From CAZUDO01 sp964618895 (lineage in GTDB: Bacteria > Desulfobacterota > Binatia > DP-6): 64,000 bases of DNA. A program made the position numbers and the translations under genes. The DNA lies in contig CAZUDO010000059.1 of the NCBI GenBank assembly GCA_964618895.1, forward strand, positions 62,001 through 126,000, in the 5' to 3' direction. The notes under the pieces are model-generated. The model searched no databases. It was not told where the DNA came from and saw nothing but the letters and a program-made list of their open reading frames with translations. Numbering within the stretch: the stretch's first letter is position 1; every line of letters starts with the position of its first letter. Of this stretch, positions 43,868 to 52,610 are shown piece after piece.

Positions 43868-44863
43868 TCAGTTCGACACGCGCACCGGGAGCCCGCGCCC
43901 GGCCTGGACGCTCGCCTTCACCAGCGCCCGGTCGGCGCGCTGCTCGAGTCCCCGATCGCGCAGCCGCGCGAGCGCCGCCTCGTACTCCGACCGCGGCTTG
44001 GCGAGCCCGTAGACGTCCGCAAGCACCTGGACGAACACGCGCCCGCCGCGCCCGCCCACCTTGACCGGCTGGTAGGTGAGCTCGACCGCGGTCCCCACCG
44101 GCACCAGCGGGAACAGCCGTTCGATGTCTTCCGGGTAGAGACGCGCGCAGCCATGGCTCACCGTGCTGCCCGTTCCCCAGGGCACGTTGGTCCCGTGGAT
44201 GCTGTAGGGCCGGAGCGAGAGCCCGAGGCGGTACTTACCGAGCGGGTTGTCCGGGTCGCCGCCGGCGATCGACGTGCGCGCGTCGCCACGCTCGCGGACG
44301 TGCTCCTGACGGATCGGCTCGGGAATGTTCCAGCGCGGGTTGACCGTCCGGGTAATGACCGTCGCCTTGCCGCGTGGCGTACGCCGGTCGGTGCGCCCGA
44401 GGCCGACCGGAAAGGTGTCGACCAGCAGCGCCCCGCCCTCACGCCGGTAGAAGAAGAGGCGCATCTCGGGGATGTTGATGACGATCCCCTCGTAGGTGCA
44501 GCAGGGCAGGACCCACTCACCCGGCACCGTGACCGTCGTCCCCACCCCCGGGACCCAGGGGTCCACGCCGGGGTTGGCATACAGGATCTCGTCATGGCCC
44601 ACGTCGTAGTAGCGCGCCACGTCGAGCAACGTGTCGCCGGGACGGATGCGGAACGTGCGTCGCTCGCCGATCACCGTGTCGACCGGCAGGCCGTCGCGCC
44701 CGAGCCGTACTCTATGACTTGGCAACGGCTTCCCGGCAAAGGTGGGTTCGTCCGGCACCCACCCCCGTCCCGGGATGCTGGGCCAGCGCACCGGTCCACA
44801 GCCGGACAGCACGACCGCGAACGCCAGACCCGCCACCACCACCCACACGGGGTCAGTCACCAC
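43868..44863 (-). CDS. Lipoprotein L,D-transpeptidase with LysM domain
   Basis: A 331-residue envelope protein. The N-terminal span ends in the lipobox LSGC, so it is probably a lipoprotein. Residues about 70-115 form a LysM peptidoglycan-binding unit (TFRIRPGDTLLDVARYYD, ILYANPGVD). The YkuD catalytic domain follows with IVINIPEMRLFFYRR and the motif SIHGTNVPWG ... STVSHGCARLYPEDIE, whose Cys is the nucleophile. It should form 3-3 cross-links or attach proteins to peptidoglycan, giving beta-lactam-tolerant cross-linking. Divergent from the WS/DGAT gene. Confidence 0.93.
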   Translation of the reverse strand: MVTDPVWVVVAGLAFAVVLSGCGPVRWPSIPGRGWVPDEPTFAGKPLPSHRVRLGRDGLPVDTVIGERRTFRIRPGDTLLDVARYYDVGHDEILYANPGVDPWVPGVGTTVTVPGEWVLPCCTYEGIVINIPEMRLFFYRREGGALLVDTFPVGLGRTDRRTPRGKATVITRTVNPRWNIPEPIRQEHVRERGDARTSIAGGDPDNPLGKYRLGLSLRPYSIHGTNVPWGTGSTVSHGCARLYPEDIERLFPLVPVGTAVELTYQPVKVGGRGGRVFVQVLADVYGLAKPRSEYEAALARLRDRGLEQRADRALVKASVQAGRGLPVRVSN

Positions 44864-44944
44864 CAGACATCGGCCGGCAAGTCAACGCCCCATGTGGGAC
44901 GGTTTGCGGCCGGAGGGGCCGAAATTGTAGATGGATGGGCGATC

Positions 44945-46417
44945 ATGGCGCCGCGGACGTACGACCCCATCCCGCCCTCCGACAGCTCGTTCCTCGCCTT
45001 CGAGACCAGCACCACCCACATGCACCTGGGTGGGGTGGCGATCTTCGAGGCCGGACCGCTCCTCACACCGAGCGGCGGGATCGACATCGCCCGCATCCGC
45101 GCCCACCTGGGCTCCCGGCTGCATCTGATCCCGCGCTACCGGCAACGGCTGGCGTGGGTGCCGGTGCAACGCCGCCCGGTGTGGGTCGACGACGGGCACT
45201 TCAACCTCCACTACCACGTGCGCCACACCAGCCTGCCGCGCCCCGGCGACGATCGCCAGCTGAAGCGCCTGGTGGGGCGCATCATGTCGCAGCGCCTCGA
45301 TCGTGGAAAGCCGCTGTGGGAGGCGTGGATCGTCGAGGGGCTCGAGGGCGGACGCTTCGCCCTCATCAACAAGACGCATCACTGCATGGCCGACGGCGTG
45401 TCGACGGTCGGCATCCTGCAGGTCCTGTTGAGCCCATCGGCCGAGGAGACGCACGAGGAGGCGCCGCGCTGGATCCCCCGTCGCGTGCCGACCCCGATCG
45501 AGCTGCTGCGCGACGAGGCGCTGCGCCAGGTGCGCCAGCCGCTCGAGTTCGTGCGCTCGCTGTCGACGGCGCTGCGCGACGACGCCGACGGGCTGCGCGC
45601 GCAGGTGGAAGAGAACCTGACCGGGCTGTGGAATCTCCTGCGCGCCGGCGTGAAGGGCGCCGCCGACACGCCGCTGAACCAGCCCGTCGGCCCGCATCGG
45701 CGCTTCGACTACGTGACCCTCGACCTGGCCGACGTGAAGGAGATCAAGAACCGTCTCGGCGGCACCGTCAACGATGTCGTGCTCGCCACCGTCGCCGGCG
45801 CCGTCGGCCAGTTCCTGAAGCGCCACGGGGTCAGCGTCCGCACGCTCGACTACCGCGCCGTCGTGCCGGTGAGCGTGCGTCGGCCCGAGGAGCTCGGCGA
45901 GATGAGCAACAAAGCCTCGGGCTGGCTCGCCTCGCTGCCCATCCAGGAGCGCGACGCGCAGAAGCGCCTGGCACGCGTGCGCAGCATGACCGGCCTTTTG
46001 AAGGCGTCGAAGCAGGCACTCGGGCCGCTCGCCCTCCTCAAGGTGGCCGAGTGGGCGAACCCGTTCTTCCTGACGCTCGGCATCCGGCTCACGTCGTGGC
46101 TGCAGCCGTACAACCTGATCGTCACCAACGTGCCTGGTCCGCAGATCCCCCTCTACATGCTCGGCGCGCCGCTGCTCGAGGGCTTCCCGCTGGTGCCGTT
46201 GTTCGAGAAGCAGGGTCTCGGTGTCGCCACCTTCAGCTACCACGGCAAGCTCTGCATCGGCGTCAACGCCGACCGCGAGCTGGTCCCCGACCTGCACGAG
46301 TTCACCGAGGCGCTGGCGGCATCGTTCGCCGAGCTGTGCGCCGCAGCCGGGCTCGGAGCCGCCCCGGAGAGCCTCCCCGCTCCGGCCGACGCCGACCGGA
46401 CGCGCGCGTCGGGATGA
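44945..46417 (+). CDS. Wax ester synthase / diacylglycerol acyltransferase (WS/DGAT)
   Basis: A 490-residue bifunctional acyltransferase from ATG 44945. The active-site motif INKTHHCMADGVS (HHxxxDG) is intact, as are the N-terminal PSDSSFLAFETSTTHMHLGG, the PLWEAWIVEGLEGGRFAL stretch, GTVNDVVLATVAGAV and NLIVTNVPGPQIPLY. Makes wax esters or triacylglycerol from acyl-CoA and an alcohol or diacylglycerol at the cytoplasmic membrane and lipid bodies. With the acyl-CoA ligase (41.5 kb) and lipase (7.8 kb) it points to neutral-lipid storage, known mainly from actinobacteria and some gamma- and deltaproteobacteria. Confidence 0.95.
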   Translation: MAPRTYDPIPPSDSSFLAFETSTTHMHLGGVAIFEAGPLLTPSGGIDIARIRAHLGSRLHLIPRYRQRLAWVPVQRRPVWVDDGHFNLHYHVRHTSLPRPGDDRQLKRLVGRIMSQRLDRGKPLWEAWIVEGLEGGRFALINKTHHCMADGVSTVGILQVLLSPSAEETHEEAPRWIPRRVPTPIELLRDEALRQVRQPLEFVRSLSTALRDDADGLRAQVEENLTGLWNLLRAGVKGAADTPLNQPVGPHRRFDYVTLDLADVKEIKNRLGGTVNDVVLATVAGAVGQFLKRHGVSVRTLDYRAVVPVSVRRPEELGEMSNKASGWLASLPIQERDAQKRLARVRSMTGLLKASKQALGPLALLKVAEWANPFFLTLGIRLTSWLQPYNLIVTNVPGPQIPLYMLGAPLLEGFPLVPLFEKQGLGVATFSYHGKLCIGVNADRELVPDLHEFTEALAASFAELCAAAGLGAAPESLPAPADADRTRASG

Positions 46418-46511
46418 TCGACGGGCGCGTGCACGCGTAGTGCGCGATCGGGCCGCATGACCGCGATGGGGCGTCTGGAACGTCACCGCTCCCCATGGTA
46501 CGGCCCCGACC

Positions 46512-47819
46512 ATGGGGGACGGCAGGACGCCCACGCCCGAGTGGCCCACCCTGCCCCTCGCCACCGACCCGTTCCCCAGCGTCTCCGGCCTCCTCGTCGA
46601 CGCCGCGCGCCAGCTCTTCCGCAGCCTGAGCGAGGCCGCGTTGCTGGTGCAGGCGTGCCGGATCACCCGGGACGCGCTGCACGCCGACGTGGTGGTGGCC
46701 CTCGAGTGGTCGGAGGACGGACACGTGCTCGGCAGCAAGGCGCAGCACGGGCTCTCGGAGGAGGACTGGGCCAAGTACCAGATCGTGGAACTGCCGGAGG
46801 AGATCGCAGGGCAGATCCGCATCCGGCTGCTTGACGATGTCGTCTCGGTCCTCGACGTGGCGGCACCGACGCCCCTGCCGGAGGACGCCGCGCGCCGGGA
46901 GATCGCGCGCAAGCTGGGCATCGGGCCCCTCCTGCTGATCGGCCTGCGATCGCGCGGGACCCTCATCGGCGCCATGGTCGCCTGCCGCCTGGGAGCGGCC
47001 CCACGATTCGAGCCGTGGGCACTCCAGGTGGCGGAGGGACTGAGCCCGCTGCTCAGCGCCAGCCTCGAGAACCAGCGCCTGCTGGCGGCGCTCGAAGGTG
47101 CCAACCAGGCGCAGGCCGAGTTCCTGGCCAGCATGTCGCACGAGCTCCGCACGCCGCTCAACGTCATCACCGGCTACCTGGCCATGCTGCTGGAAGACGA
47201 GGCCGGGCCACTGAGCGTCCGGCAGCGCGAGCTGTGCGAGCGCACCCAGACGAGCGCGCTGCAGCAGCTCTCCCTGGTCGCCGAGGCGCTCGAGATCAGC
47301 CGCCGCGACCTGCAGGGCCGTATTCCCGTCCGTCGCGAGCCGGTGCTGATCCGGGATCTGGTCGCGGACCTGGAACGCGAGGTGACACTCCGCCGGGTAG
47401 GCCACGACGTGCACGTCGTGTGGACGCTCGACGATCCCGACCTCCGCGTCGTGAGCGATTCCGTCAAGCTACGCATGATCATCCGCAACCTGGTCGACAA
47501 CGCGCTCAAGTTCACGCAGCACGGCGAGGTGCGCATCGCGATCGCGCTGGTCGGCGAGCAACTGGTGTGGCGCGTCACCGATACCGGCGTCGGCATCGCG
47601 GACGCCGAGCGCGACGCGATCTTCGAAGCCTTCCGGCAGGTGGGCAGCGTCCGCTCCACGGGGCTCGGTCTCGGGCTCTACATCGTCCGCCGTCTGGCGA
47701 CGGCCCTGGACGGAACGGTCGACGTCACGAGCCATGTAGGCGCGGGGTCGACGTTCACGGTCCGGGTGCCGGTCGCGCTGGTCGAGCCCATCCGGCCCGC
47801 GCCAACGCCGCCGCTCTGA
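46512..47819 (+). CDS. Soluble sensor histidine kinase with GAF-like domain
   Basis: A 435-residue kinase from ATG 46512. Residues about 35-190 form a GAF-like sensor without membrane spans; HisKA is at about 195-265 with FLASMSHELRTPLNVITGY (phosphorylated His); HATPase at about 300-420 with NLVDNALKF, DTGVGIA and STGLGLGLYIV. No receiver is attached and no response regulator gene is adjacent, so its partner lies elsewhere. Signal ligand unknown. Preceded by a 94-bp gap after the WS/DGAT gene. Confidence 0.93.
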   Translation: MGDGRTPTPEWPTLPLATDPFPSVSGLLVDAARQLFRSLSEAALLVQACRITRDALHADVVVALEWSEDGHVLGSKAQHGLSEEDWAKYQIVELPEEIAGQIRIRLLDDVVSVLDVAAPTPLPEDAARREIARKLGIGPLLLIGLRSRGTLIGAMVACRLGAAPRFEPWALQVAEGLSPLLSASLENQRLLAALEGANQAQAEFLASMSHELRTPLNVITGYLAMLLEDEAGPLSVRQRELCERTQTSALQQLSLVAEALEISRRDLQGRIPVRREPVLIRDLVADLEREVTLRRVGHDVHVVWTLDDPDLRVVSDSVKLRMIIRNLVDNALKFTQHGEVRIAIALVGEQLVWRVTDTGVGIADAERDAIFEAFRQVGSVRSTGLGLGLYIVRRLATALDGTVDVTSHVGAGSTFTVRVPVALVEPIRPAPTPPL

Positions 47820-47858
47820 ACGGAACGCGCCGGCCTCCTTGCGACCGGGCACCCGTGC

Positions 47859-48182
47859 GTGGCAGATCCGGTGGCGATGCCCTCCCTCGACTGGGCCAGC
47901 GTCACGTTCACCGAGCACATGACGGAGGCGGCGGCGGTGGTGGGCGAATGCCACGTGGTCCTCGACTTCCCGCCCGCCGAGCGGGTGACCTACGCCGTCA
48001 AGGTGTTCGCGACGCTCAAGGGTGACGCCACCGAGCCGTACTTCGCGGTCGGCACCAATCCGGACGATCCTGCCGGTTACCGGCCCGTAGGCGGCGGACA
48101 AACCGCCGAGGACGCCCTGCAGACGTGCCTCGCCGCCGCCGGCGTCCATCATCGCCGGCGCGTCAAGCAGGCCGGCGAGTAG
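47859..48182 (+). CDS. Hypothetical protein upstream of thiD
   Basis: A 107-residue frame from GTG 47859 (ATG 47877 would also serve). The sequence SLDWASVTFTEHMTEAAAVVG followed by RVTYAVKVFATLKGDATEPYF and GQTAEDALQTCLAAAGVHHRR reads as a small mixed alpha/beta protein of globular composition. I do not recognise a family. It ends 7 bp before thiD in the same direction, so the two are likely cotranscribed. Confidence 0.6.
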   Translation: MADPVAMPSLDWASVTFTEHMTEAAAVVGECHVVLDFPPAERVTYAVKVFATLKGDATEPYFAVGTNPDDPAGYRPVGGGQTAEDALQTCLAAAGVHHRRRVKQAGE

Positions 48183-48189
48183 CCACGCC

Positions 48190-48978
48190 ATGGTGCCCGT
48201 CGCCCTCTCCATCGCGGGCTCCGATCCGAGCGGCGGCGCCGGCATCCAGGCCGATCTGAAGACGTTCGCCGCTTTCGGCGTCTACGGCGCGAGCGTGCTC
48301 ACCGCGCTCACCGCGCAAAACACCCGCGGCGTGCACGCGGTGGCGGACATCGAGCCCGCGTTCGTCGGCCAGCAGCTCGACGCCCTCTTGGACGACCTCG
48401 CCATCGGCGCCGCCAAAACCGGCATGCTCGCCCGCGCCGCCGTGATCGCGATCCTGGTCGAGCGGCTGGGCGCGCGCCCCGTGCCTGCGCTGGTGGTCGA
48501 CCCGGTCCTGGTCTCGAGCAGCGGCGCCGCGCTCCTCGAACCGGCGGCCGTGACCCTGCTCCGCGACCGCCTGCTCCCCCTCGCTACCCTCGTCACGCCC
48601 AACCTGGCTGAGGCCGAAACCCTGACCGGCCAGCCGGTCGCGTCGGTTGACGACATGCACCGCGCCGCACGCGCCCTGGTCACCCTCGGCGCGCGCGCCG
48701 CCCTCGTCACCGGCGGCCACCTCACCGGCCCCGCCGTCGACGTGCTCTACGACGGTCGCGAGGTCCGCGAGCTCACGACCGCACGCGTCGTCACGGGCGC
48801 ACTCCACGGCGCCGGCTGCACCCTGTCCGCCGCCATCACCGCCGGCCTCGCCCGCGGAATGCCGCTCACCGCGGCCGTCACCGACGCGAAGGCATGGGTG
48901 ACACGCGCGATCGCCGCCGCGGTCGCGGTAGGACACGGTGCGCGCCCACTCGACCACCGTACCCGGCGCGACGCCTGA
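48190..48978 (+). CDS. thiD: Hydroxymethylpyrimidine kinase / phosphomethylpyrimidine kinase
   Basis: Phosphorylates HMP and HMP-P in thiamine biosynthesis. The 262-residue ribokinase-fold protein shows the N-terminal IAGSDPSGGAGIQADLKTF substrate loop, TALTAQNTRGV, KTGMLA, VVDPVLVSSSG and the C-terminal catalytic region TGALHGAGCTLSAAITAGLA, in which the usual GTGC anion hole reads GAGC. No thiE or thiC is in view and no TPP riboswitch is recognisable upstream. Followed at once by the 111-bp hairpin element, which may terminate the transcript. Confidence 0.94.
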   Translation: MVPVALSIAGSDPSGGAGIQADLKTFAAFGVYGASVLTALTAQNTRGVHAVADIEPAFVGQQLDALLDDLAIGAAKTGMLARAAVIAILVERLGARPVPALVVDPVLVSSSGAALLEPAAVTLLRDRLLPLATLVTPNLAEAETLTGQPVASVDDMHRAARALVTLGARAALVTGGHLTGPAVDVLYDGREVRELTTARVVTGALHGAGCTLSAAITAGLARGMPLTAAVTDAKAWVTRAIAAAVAVGHGARPLDHRTRRDA

Positions 48979-48997
48979 ATCAATTGGTACGCATGCG

Positions 48998-49108
48998 CGG
49001 CGGTGCGGGGCTGTCCCTCCCGGAGGCGACAAGACGCGCGGGCTACTCCGCCTATGGCTCCGTAGCGCCCGCGCTCTCGCCTCCGGGAGGGACAGCCCCG
49101 CACCGCCG
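48998..49108. repeat. 111-bp perfect hairpin element, copy 1
   Basis: A 32-bp left arm (48998-49029) is perfectly complementary to 49077-49108, enclosing 47 nt that themselves pair partly (GCGGGCTAC with GTAGCGCCCGC). The same element occurs inverted at 54602-54712 with changes in each arm that keep pairing. It follows thiD. The rest of the gap to the P450 end (49109-49324) holds only a plus-strand frame without a start that I could not assign. Confidence 0.9.
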
Positions 49109-49324
49109 GGTCCGTGACGATGGTGCGAGGGTCCGACGGTCCGGGTGGTGTCAGACGTACGCGGGCACCGTCCAGCGCTGTCGGCTGACGGTCGAGTATC
49201 ACTTGGTCGGCTCGGCGGCACTCCGCGGTCGTCTGGGAGAGGAAGCCGCCGAGTCGCTGCGACGGCTCCATGACCGGCTGTCGTGCGCGCCCGTGAAGCC
49301 CTCCTCTCGAGGGGTGCTTCGATT

Positions 49325-50590
49325 CTAGGCTGGCGAGAGCTCAAGCCGCTTTGGACCGCGGACCAGGAAGGAGTCGACCAGCTCGGGGTCCTTCGCGCCG
49401 CGCAGCCGCGGCAGGTGCGGCGCCAGCGCCTCGAGTGCGATGCGCGCCTCGAGCCGCGCGAGCTATGCGCCCAGGCAGAAGTGCTTGCCGAAGCCAAAGG
49501 CGATGTGCCCCTGCGTGTCGCGGTCGAGGTCGAAACGATCTGGATCGGGAAAGCGCCGCTCGTCGCGGTTGGCCGAGCCAATCAGCGCGGCGACGATCGC
49601 GTCCTTCGGGATGCGCGTGCCGGCGATCTCCACGTCGGCGAGCGCCTTGCGGAAGACGAGCTGGACCGGCGCATCCCAGCGCAGCGTCTCGTCGACCACC
49701 TGCGACACCAGCAGGGGATCGGCGGCGACACGCGCGGCCGCCTCGGGGTGGCGCAGTAGCGCGCGCACGGCGTTGCTGATCAGGTTCGTCGTCGTCTCGT
49801 TCCCCGCGACGAGCAGCAGCGCCACGAACTGAACCACCTCGCGATCACTGAGCCCGACCTCGCCCTCCTGGTTGGCCACGAGCACGCTCACCAGGTCGTC
49901 CGTAGGCGTGCGCCGCCGCTGCTGCGCGATGCGCTTCATGTACACGATCATCTGCGTCAGCGAGCGGTTGAACTCGAGCGAGTAGGGCGTGGCGCGGCCC
50001 GTGCCGGTCGCGCTGCTAATGATCGCGTCGGACCAGCGCTTGAAGTCGCGCTGCCGCTCCGGCTCTACGCCGAGCATCTCTGCGATGATCGTGACCGGGA
50101 GCGGGATCGCGAGATCGCCGACCAGCTCCAGCCCTTGCCCGCGGCGCAACGTCTCCAGGCAGGCGTCCACGACTTCCCGAGCGCGCTTCTCCCACGACGC
50201 GATCCGCCGCGGCGTGAAGCCGCGGTTCACCAGCGCGCGCAGCGCCGTGTGCCGCTCGCCGTCCTCCGCGATCAGGTTCCGCGCGGTGGCGAACGTGAAG
50301 GGGTTGATGCGGGTGCGCAGGAAGAGCAGCACGATGAAGCGCAGCACCTTCCACGAGAGCGGCGGCATCGCGTCCTGTCCGTTGTTCATCAGCATGATGA
50401 ACATGGCGCGCGACGAGAACGCGTCGTCGCGCCGCAGCACACTCTGCACGTCGTCGTAGCGGGAAACGCACCACACGTTGGCGCCCGGCGCGAAGTGCAC
50501 CGGCGCGCGGTCGCGCAGCTCGCGGAAGTGGGGATATGGATCGCGGCGGAACTCGGGCAGGAACGGATCGTAGGCGACGGTCGTGATCAC
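49325..50590 (-). pseudogene. Cytochrome P450 interrupted by an in-frame TAG just after the heme motif
   Basis: From GTG 50590 a full P450 frame runs with the I-helix motif LLLVAGNETTTNL, the ExxR of VVDETLRWDAPVQ, and the heme loop FGFGKHFCLGA, then meets TAG at 49463-49465. Directly beyond, in the same frame, 45 further residues read as the normal P450 end (LARLEARIALEALAPHL, LRGAKDPELVDSFLVRGPKR) to a TAG at 49325-49327. A one-base change of a Ser or Glu-type codon explains it. Either a recent nonsense mutation, an assembly error or read-through. Bacterial class CYP (soluble, ferredoxin-dependent) oxidising an unknown hydrophobic substrate. Last gene of the TetR-flanked operon. Confidence 0.9.
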
Positions 50591-50813
50591 GGCTCGATCT
50601 CCTCGGGGAAGTCGTCGAACGGGAACGGCGCCCCCTCGTGGTTGTAGTTGTAGGTGACGTACGTCCCATACGGTAGCGATACGCGAGCACGCGACTGGCG
50701 AAGCGCCGCACGTGCTCGCTCGGCGGCGACTTGGCTGCGAACGCGACGATCAGGCTGAACGCGACCAGCACGCCAACCCAGAGCGCTCGCGATAGCGAAC
50801 AGAAGCGCGGTCA
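50587..50813 (-). pseudogene. Small membrane protein (DUF4389-like) with two compensating frameshifts
   Basis: The gene upstream of P450 reads as protein only if the frame changes twice. LTALLFAIASAL is in one frame; from about 50775 WVGVLVAFSLIVAFAAKSPP and RRFASRVLAYRYRM are in the next; from about 50670 TYVTYNYNHEGAPFPFDDFP and EEIEP return to the first, with the TGA overlapping the P450 GTG. The hydrophobic span followed by RVLAY and a PxxD end resembles DUF4389-type membrane proteins. A continuous 90-codon frame exists but scrambles the middle. Family assignment is tentative. Confidence 0.55.
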
Positions 50814-50951
50814 ACGCCCCGTCCACGGCGGGCGCACTTCCGTGAGGACCACGCTCCACTTCGCGGCGATGAATGCGGCCCGTGCCAGCCCGATCTCCGC
50901 ATCGTGTACGAGCGCCCGCGCGTTCTTCGCCCTCGCTCGAAAGCTCCTCAT
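50811..50951 (-). CDS. Small 46-residue protein in the TetR-flanked operon
   Basis: ATG 50951, five bases after the stop of the GAP-family gene, opens MRSFRARAKNARALVHDAEI, then GLARAAFIAAKWSVVLTEVR. It is a basic amphipathic helix pair with no recognised family. The stop abuts the frameshifted membrane protein in the same frame, so it might instead be the front part of that gene, cut off by a TGA. Confidence 0.4.
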   Translation of the reverse strand: MRSFRARAKNARALVHDAEIGLARAAFIAAKWSVVLTEVRPPWTGR

Positions 50952-50956
50952 CACCC

Positions 50957-51670
50957 TCAACGTCTCGCTATCTCGTACCCCTCCTGGACGCCACCAAACG
51001 GATCGGCGCTCGGCTGCGCGGCACTCAGTCCCTTGGTCAGGAGTACGAGACCGAACACGCCGAGGACGATCGCCATGATCAGCCTGTTGCGGGAGACGAG
51101 CCACTCCTTGGCTCGGTCGAGCGATTCGCTCGCTCCCTTGCCGCCGAACAGCTTGAACGCAACCGCGGCCAGGTAGGGCGAGGAGGCGACCAGCGCGAAG
51201 ACCACAACGCCGAACACAAGTTCGCCGGCGGTGAGGTCCGCGGCGCCGAGCGATTGGCCAGCGGACAGCAGCATCGCCATGTTTTTCGGGTTGAACACGG
51301 TCGCCCCGAGCGAGAGCATGAGGACCGCTCCCGGCCCCATGCCCTCGATCTTCGTGAGCATCGCGGGCACCTCGTGGTTCGAGCGACGCGTCCAGTTACG
51401 GTAGGCGGCGAACAGAAGGAGCAGCGCGACCGTAGTGAGCACCCAGCGGGCGGTCTGGATTGTGCCCGCGTCCTCCCCTTCGACCGCGCTGTAGGCGCTG
51501 GCCCAAAGGAACGGTAGCGCCAAGGTCGGGATGAGTACGCCGAGGAGGAAGATGACGCTGTTGATGCGGGCCCGCGCGGAGAACAGCGCCAGGATCATCG
51601 CGACGATCGGCACAGGACTGAGCGCCATCCCGATCGCCGACGGCAGCACCGATGTGAGGGCATCTCTCAC
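50957..51670 (-). CDS. GAP (SAP) family six-span transporter-like protein
   Basis: About 237 residues from GTG 51670, preceded by a strong AAGGAGG five bases upstream and overlapping the stop of the ICMT-like frame (GTGA). The N-terminus VLPSAIGMALSPVPIVAMILALFS and the SLGATVFNPKNMAMLLSAGQSLG segment are characteristic of the GAP/Sap family related to LysE transporters, first described in mycobacterial glycolipid export. Six spans are visible with a mid-protein hydrophilic loop. It appears intact while genes on both sides are damaged. Substrate unknown; location suggests export linked to the P450 pathway. Confidence 0.85.
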   Translation of the reverse strand: MRDALTSVLPSAIGMALSPVPIVAMILALFSARARINSVIFLLGVLIPTLALPFLWASAYSAVEGEDAGTIQTARWVLTTVALLLLFAAYRNWTRRSNHEVPAMLTKIEGMGPGAVLMLSLGATVFNPKNMAMLLSAGQSLGAADLTAGELVFGVVVFALVASSPYLAAVAFKLFGGKGASESLDRAKEWLVSRNRLIMAIVLGVFGLVLLTKGLSAAQPSADPFGGVQEGYEIARR

Positions 51671-52136
51671 TTCGACCTCCTTCGCAGGAGCTCGCCGGCC
51701 CGCCCCGCAAACAGCAAGAGTCGAGGCAACCAGCGCGGCACGAGGCGATAGTAGGCCTCGTATTGCTCGCCGAAGCGCTCCCGCAGCTCCAGCTCTTCGA
51801 CGTACACCACGATGCAATGGCCGGCGAGCGTGAAGAAGATGGCGTAGAGCAGGGCGCCGAGGGACGAGAGATACAGTGCCACGCCCCAGACCGCTGCCGC
51901 TTCAGCCACGAGATCGGATTGCGCACCACGGCGAAGGGCCCCGTCGTAACCAGGTGGCGCGGCGCATCCAGCGGGAACGGCGTGCCGCGTCCCCGCCGGA
52001 TGAAGACGTTCAGGCAGACGGCCCACACGGCCATCCCGGTGGCGAAGAGTACGCCGCTCCCGATGGCACCCGGCCAAAAGGGCAGCGGCACTCTGCGGGG
52101 CAAGAGCCAGTCGGTGAGCCACAATGGGCCGATCAT
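51667..52136 (-). pseudogene. Isoprenylcysteine carboxyl methyltransferase-like protein with a one-base frameshift
   Basis: From ATG 52136 the frame reads GPLWLTDWLLPRRVPLPFWP, FATGMAVWAVCLNVFIRRG, then TPFPLDAPRHLVTTGPFAVV and RNPI at about 51912. The family pattern resumes in the next frame as VAEAAAVWGVALYLSSLG, YVEELELRERFGEQYEAYY and a stop at 51667-51669. Loss of one base inside an expected RNPMLVAE-type motif explains it. The SAM-binding PxxE/RNP region is where the frame breaks, so product from this allele would be inactive. An intact relative is encoded at 53790-54317. Confidence 0.85.
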
Positions 52137-52265
52137 GGCGATGCCACGGATTTCGCCAACAACCCCACCATGCTCTGTGTCCTGCTGGGGCGAACTACCA
52201 CGCCCAGCGCGCCGCGGACGAGGTGAAGAGCTGCGCGCCACGTCATCCTCCTAGCCCCGAGTGGG

Positions 52266-52430
52266 TCATCGCTTCACTCCGATCACGTCGAACATGGGCG
52301 GAAAGCAGAGGAAGGACACCGGATCCTCGGATCGCTGCTGCCACTCGCGTCCGAAGTCGTGCTGTTCTTCACGTGTGATGAGGCCCATCTCCACGAGGGT
52401 GGACATGAAGCCTTGGAAGAAGGTCGCAGG
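52266..52430 (-). pseudogene. C-terminal remnant, possibly of a class I methyltransferase
   Basis: An open stretch reading NWPATFFQGFMSTLVEMGLI, TREEQHDFGREWQQRSEDP, then VSFLCFPPMFDVIGVKR and TGA at 52266-52268. Upstream the frame is closed by TGA at about 52430. The ending PPMFDVIGVKR looks like the final strands of a SAM-dependent methyltransferase, so a larger gene has probably been lost here. An ATG at 52406 is the only start available. Low certainty of family. Confidence 0.4.
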
Positions 52431-52472
52431 CCAATTTCAGAGCGGCGAGCCCGGGCGTGCAACGTGGCTCGG

Positions 52473-52601
52473 TTAGTTGGTCGATGGTTCGCGAGTCCCT
52501 CCCCGAACGCCGCCACCGGTCACGGCGTAGACGCCCACAACGGCGCGCGCGGCCAGCGCCACCGTGCTCTGAGTTGTGCTGGGCCGAATGAAGCGCGCCA
52601 T
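52473..52601 (-). CDS. Short leader-like protein (42 residues) with strong ribosome site
   Basis: ATG 52601 follows an excellent AGGAGGACGAC site that overlaps the stop of the SRPBCC gene. The product MARFIRPSTTQSTVALAARA continues VVGVYAVTGGGVRGGTREPS. A related block, including the same upstream TAGGAGGAYGAC and the RPSxTQSxV core, recurs at about 52127-52256. Function unknown; it may be the cut-off N-terminus of a membrane protein. Confidence 0.45.
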   Translation of the reverse strand: MARFIRPSTTQSTVALAARAVVGVYAVTGGGVRGGTREPSTN

Positions 52602-52610
52602 GTCGTCCTC

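Noticed and set aside
49128..49324. Plus-strand frame with TYAGTVQRCRLTVEYHLVGS beyond hairpin copy 1
   Set aside because: No start codon in a sensible place and it overlaps the P450 tail; family not recognised.
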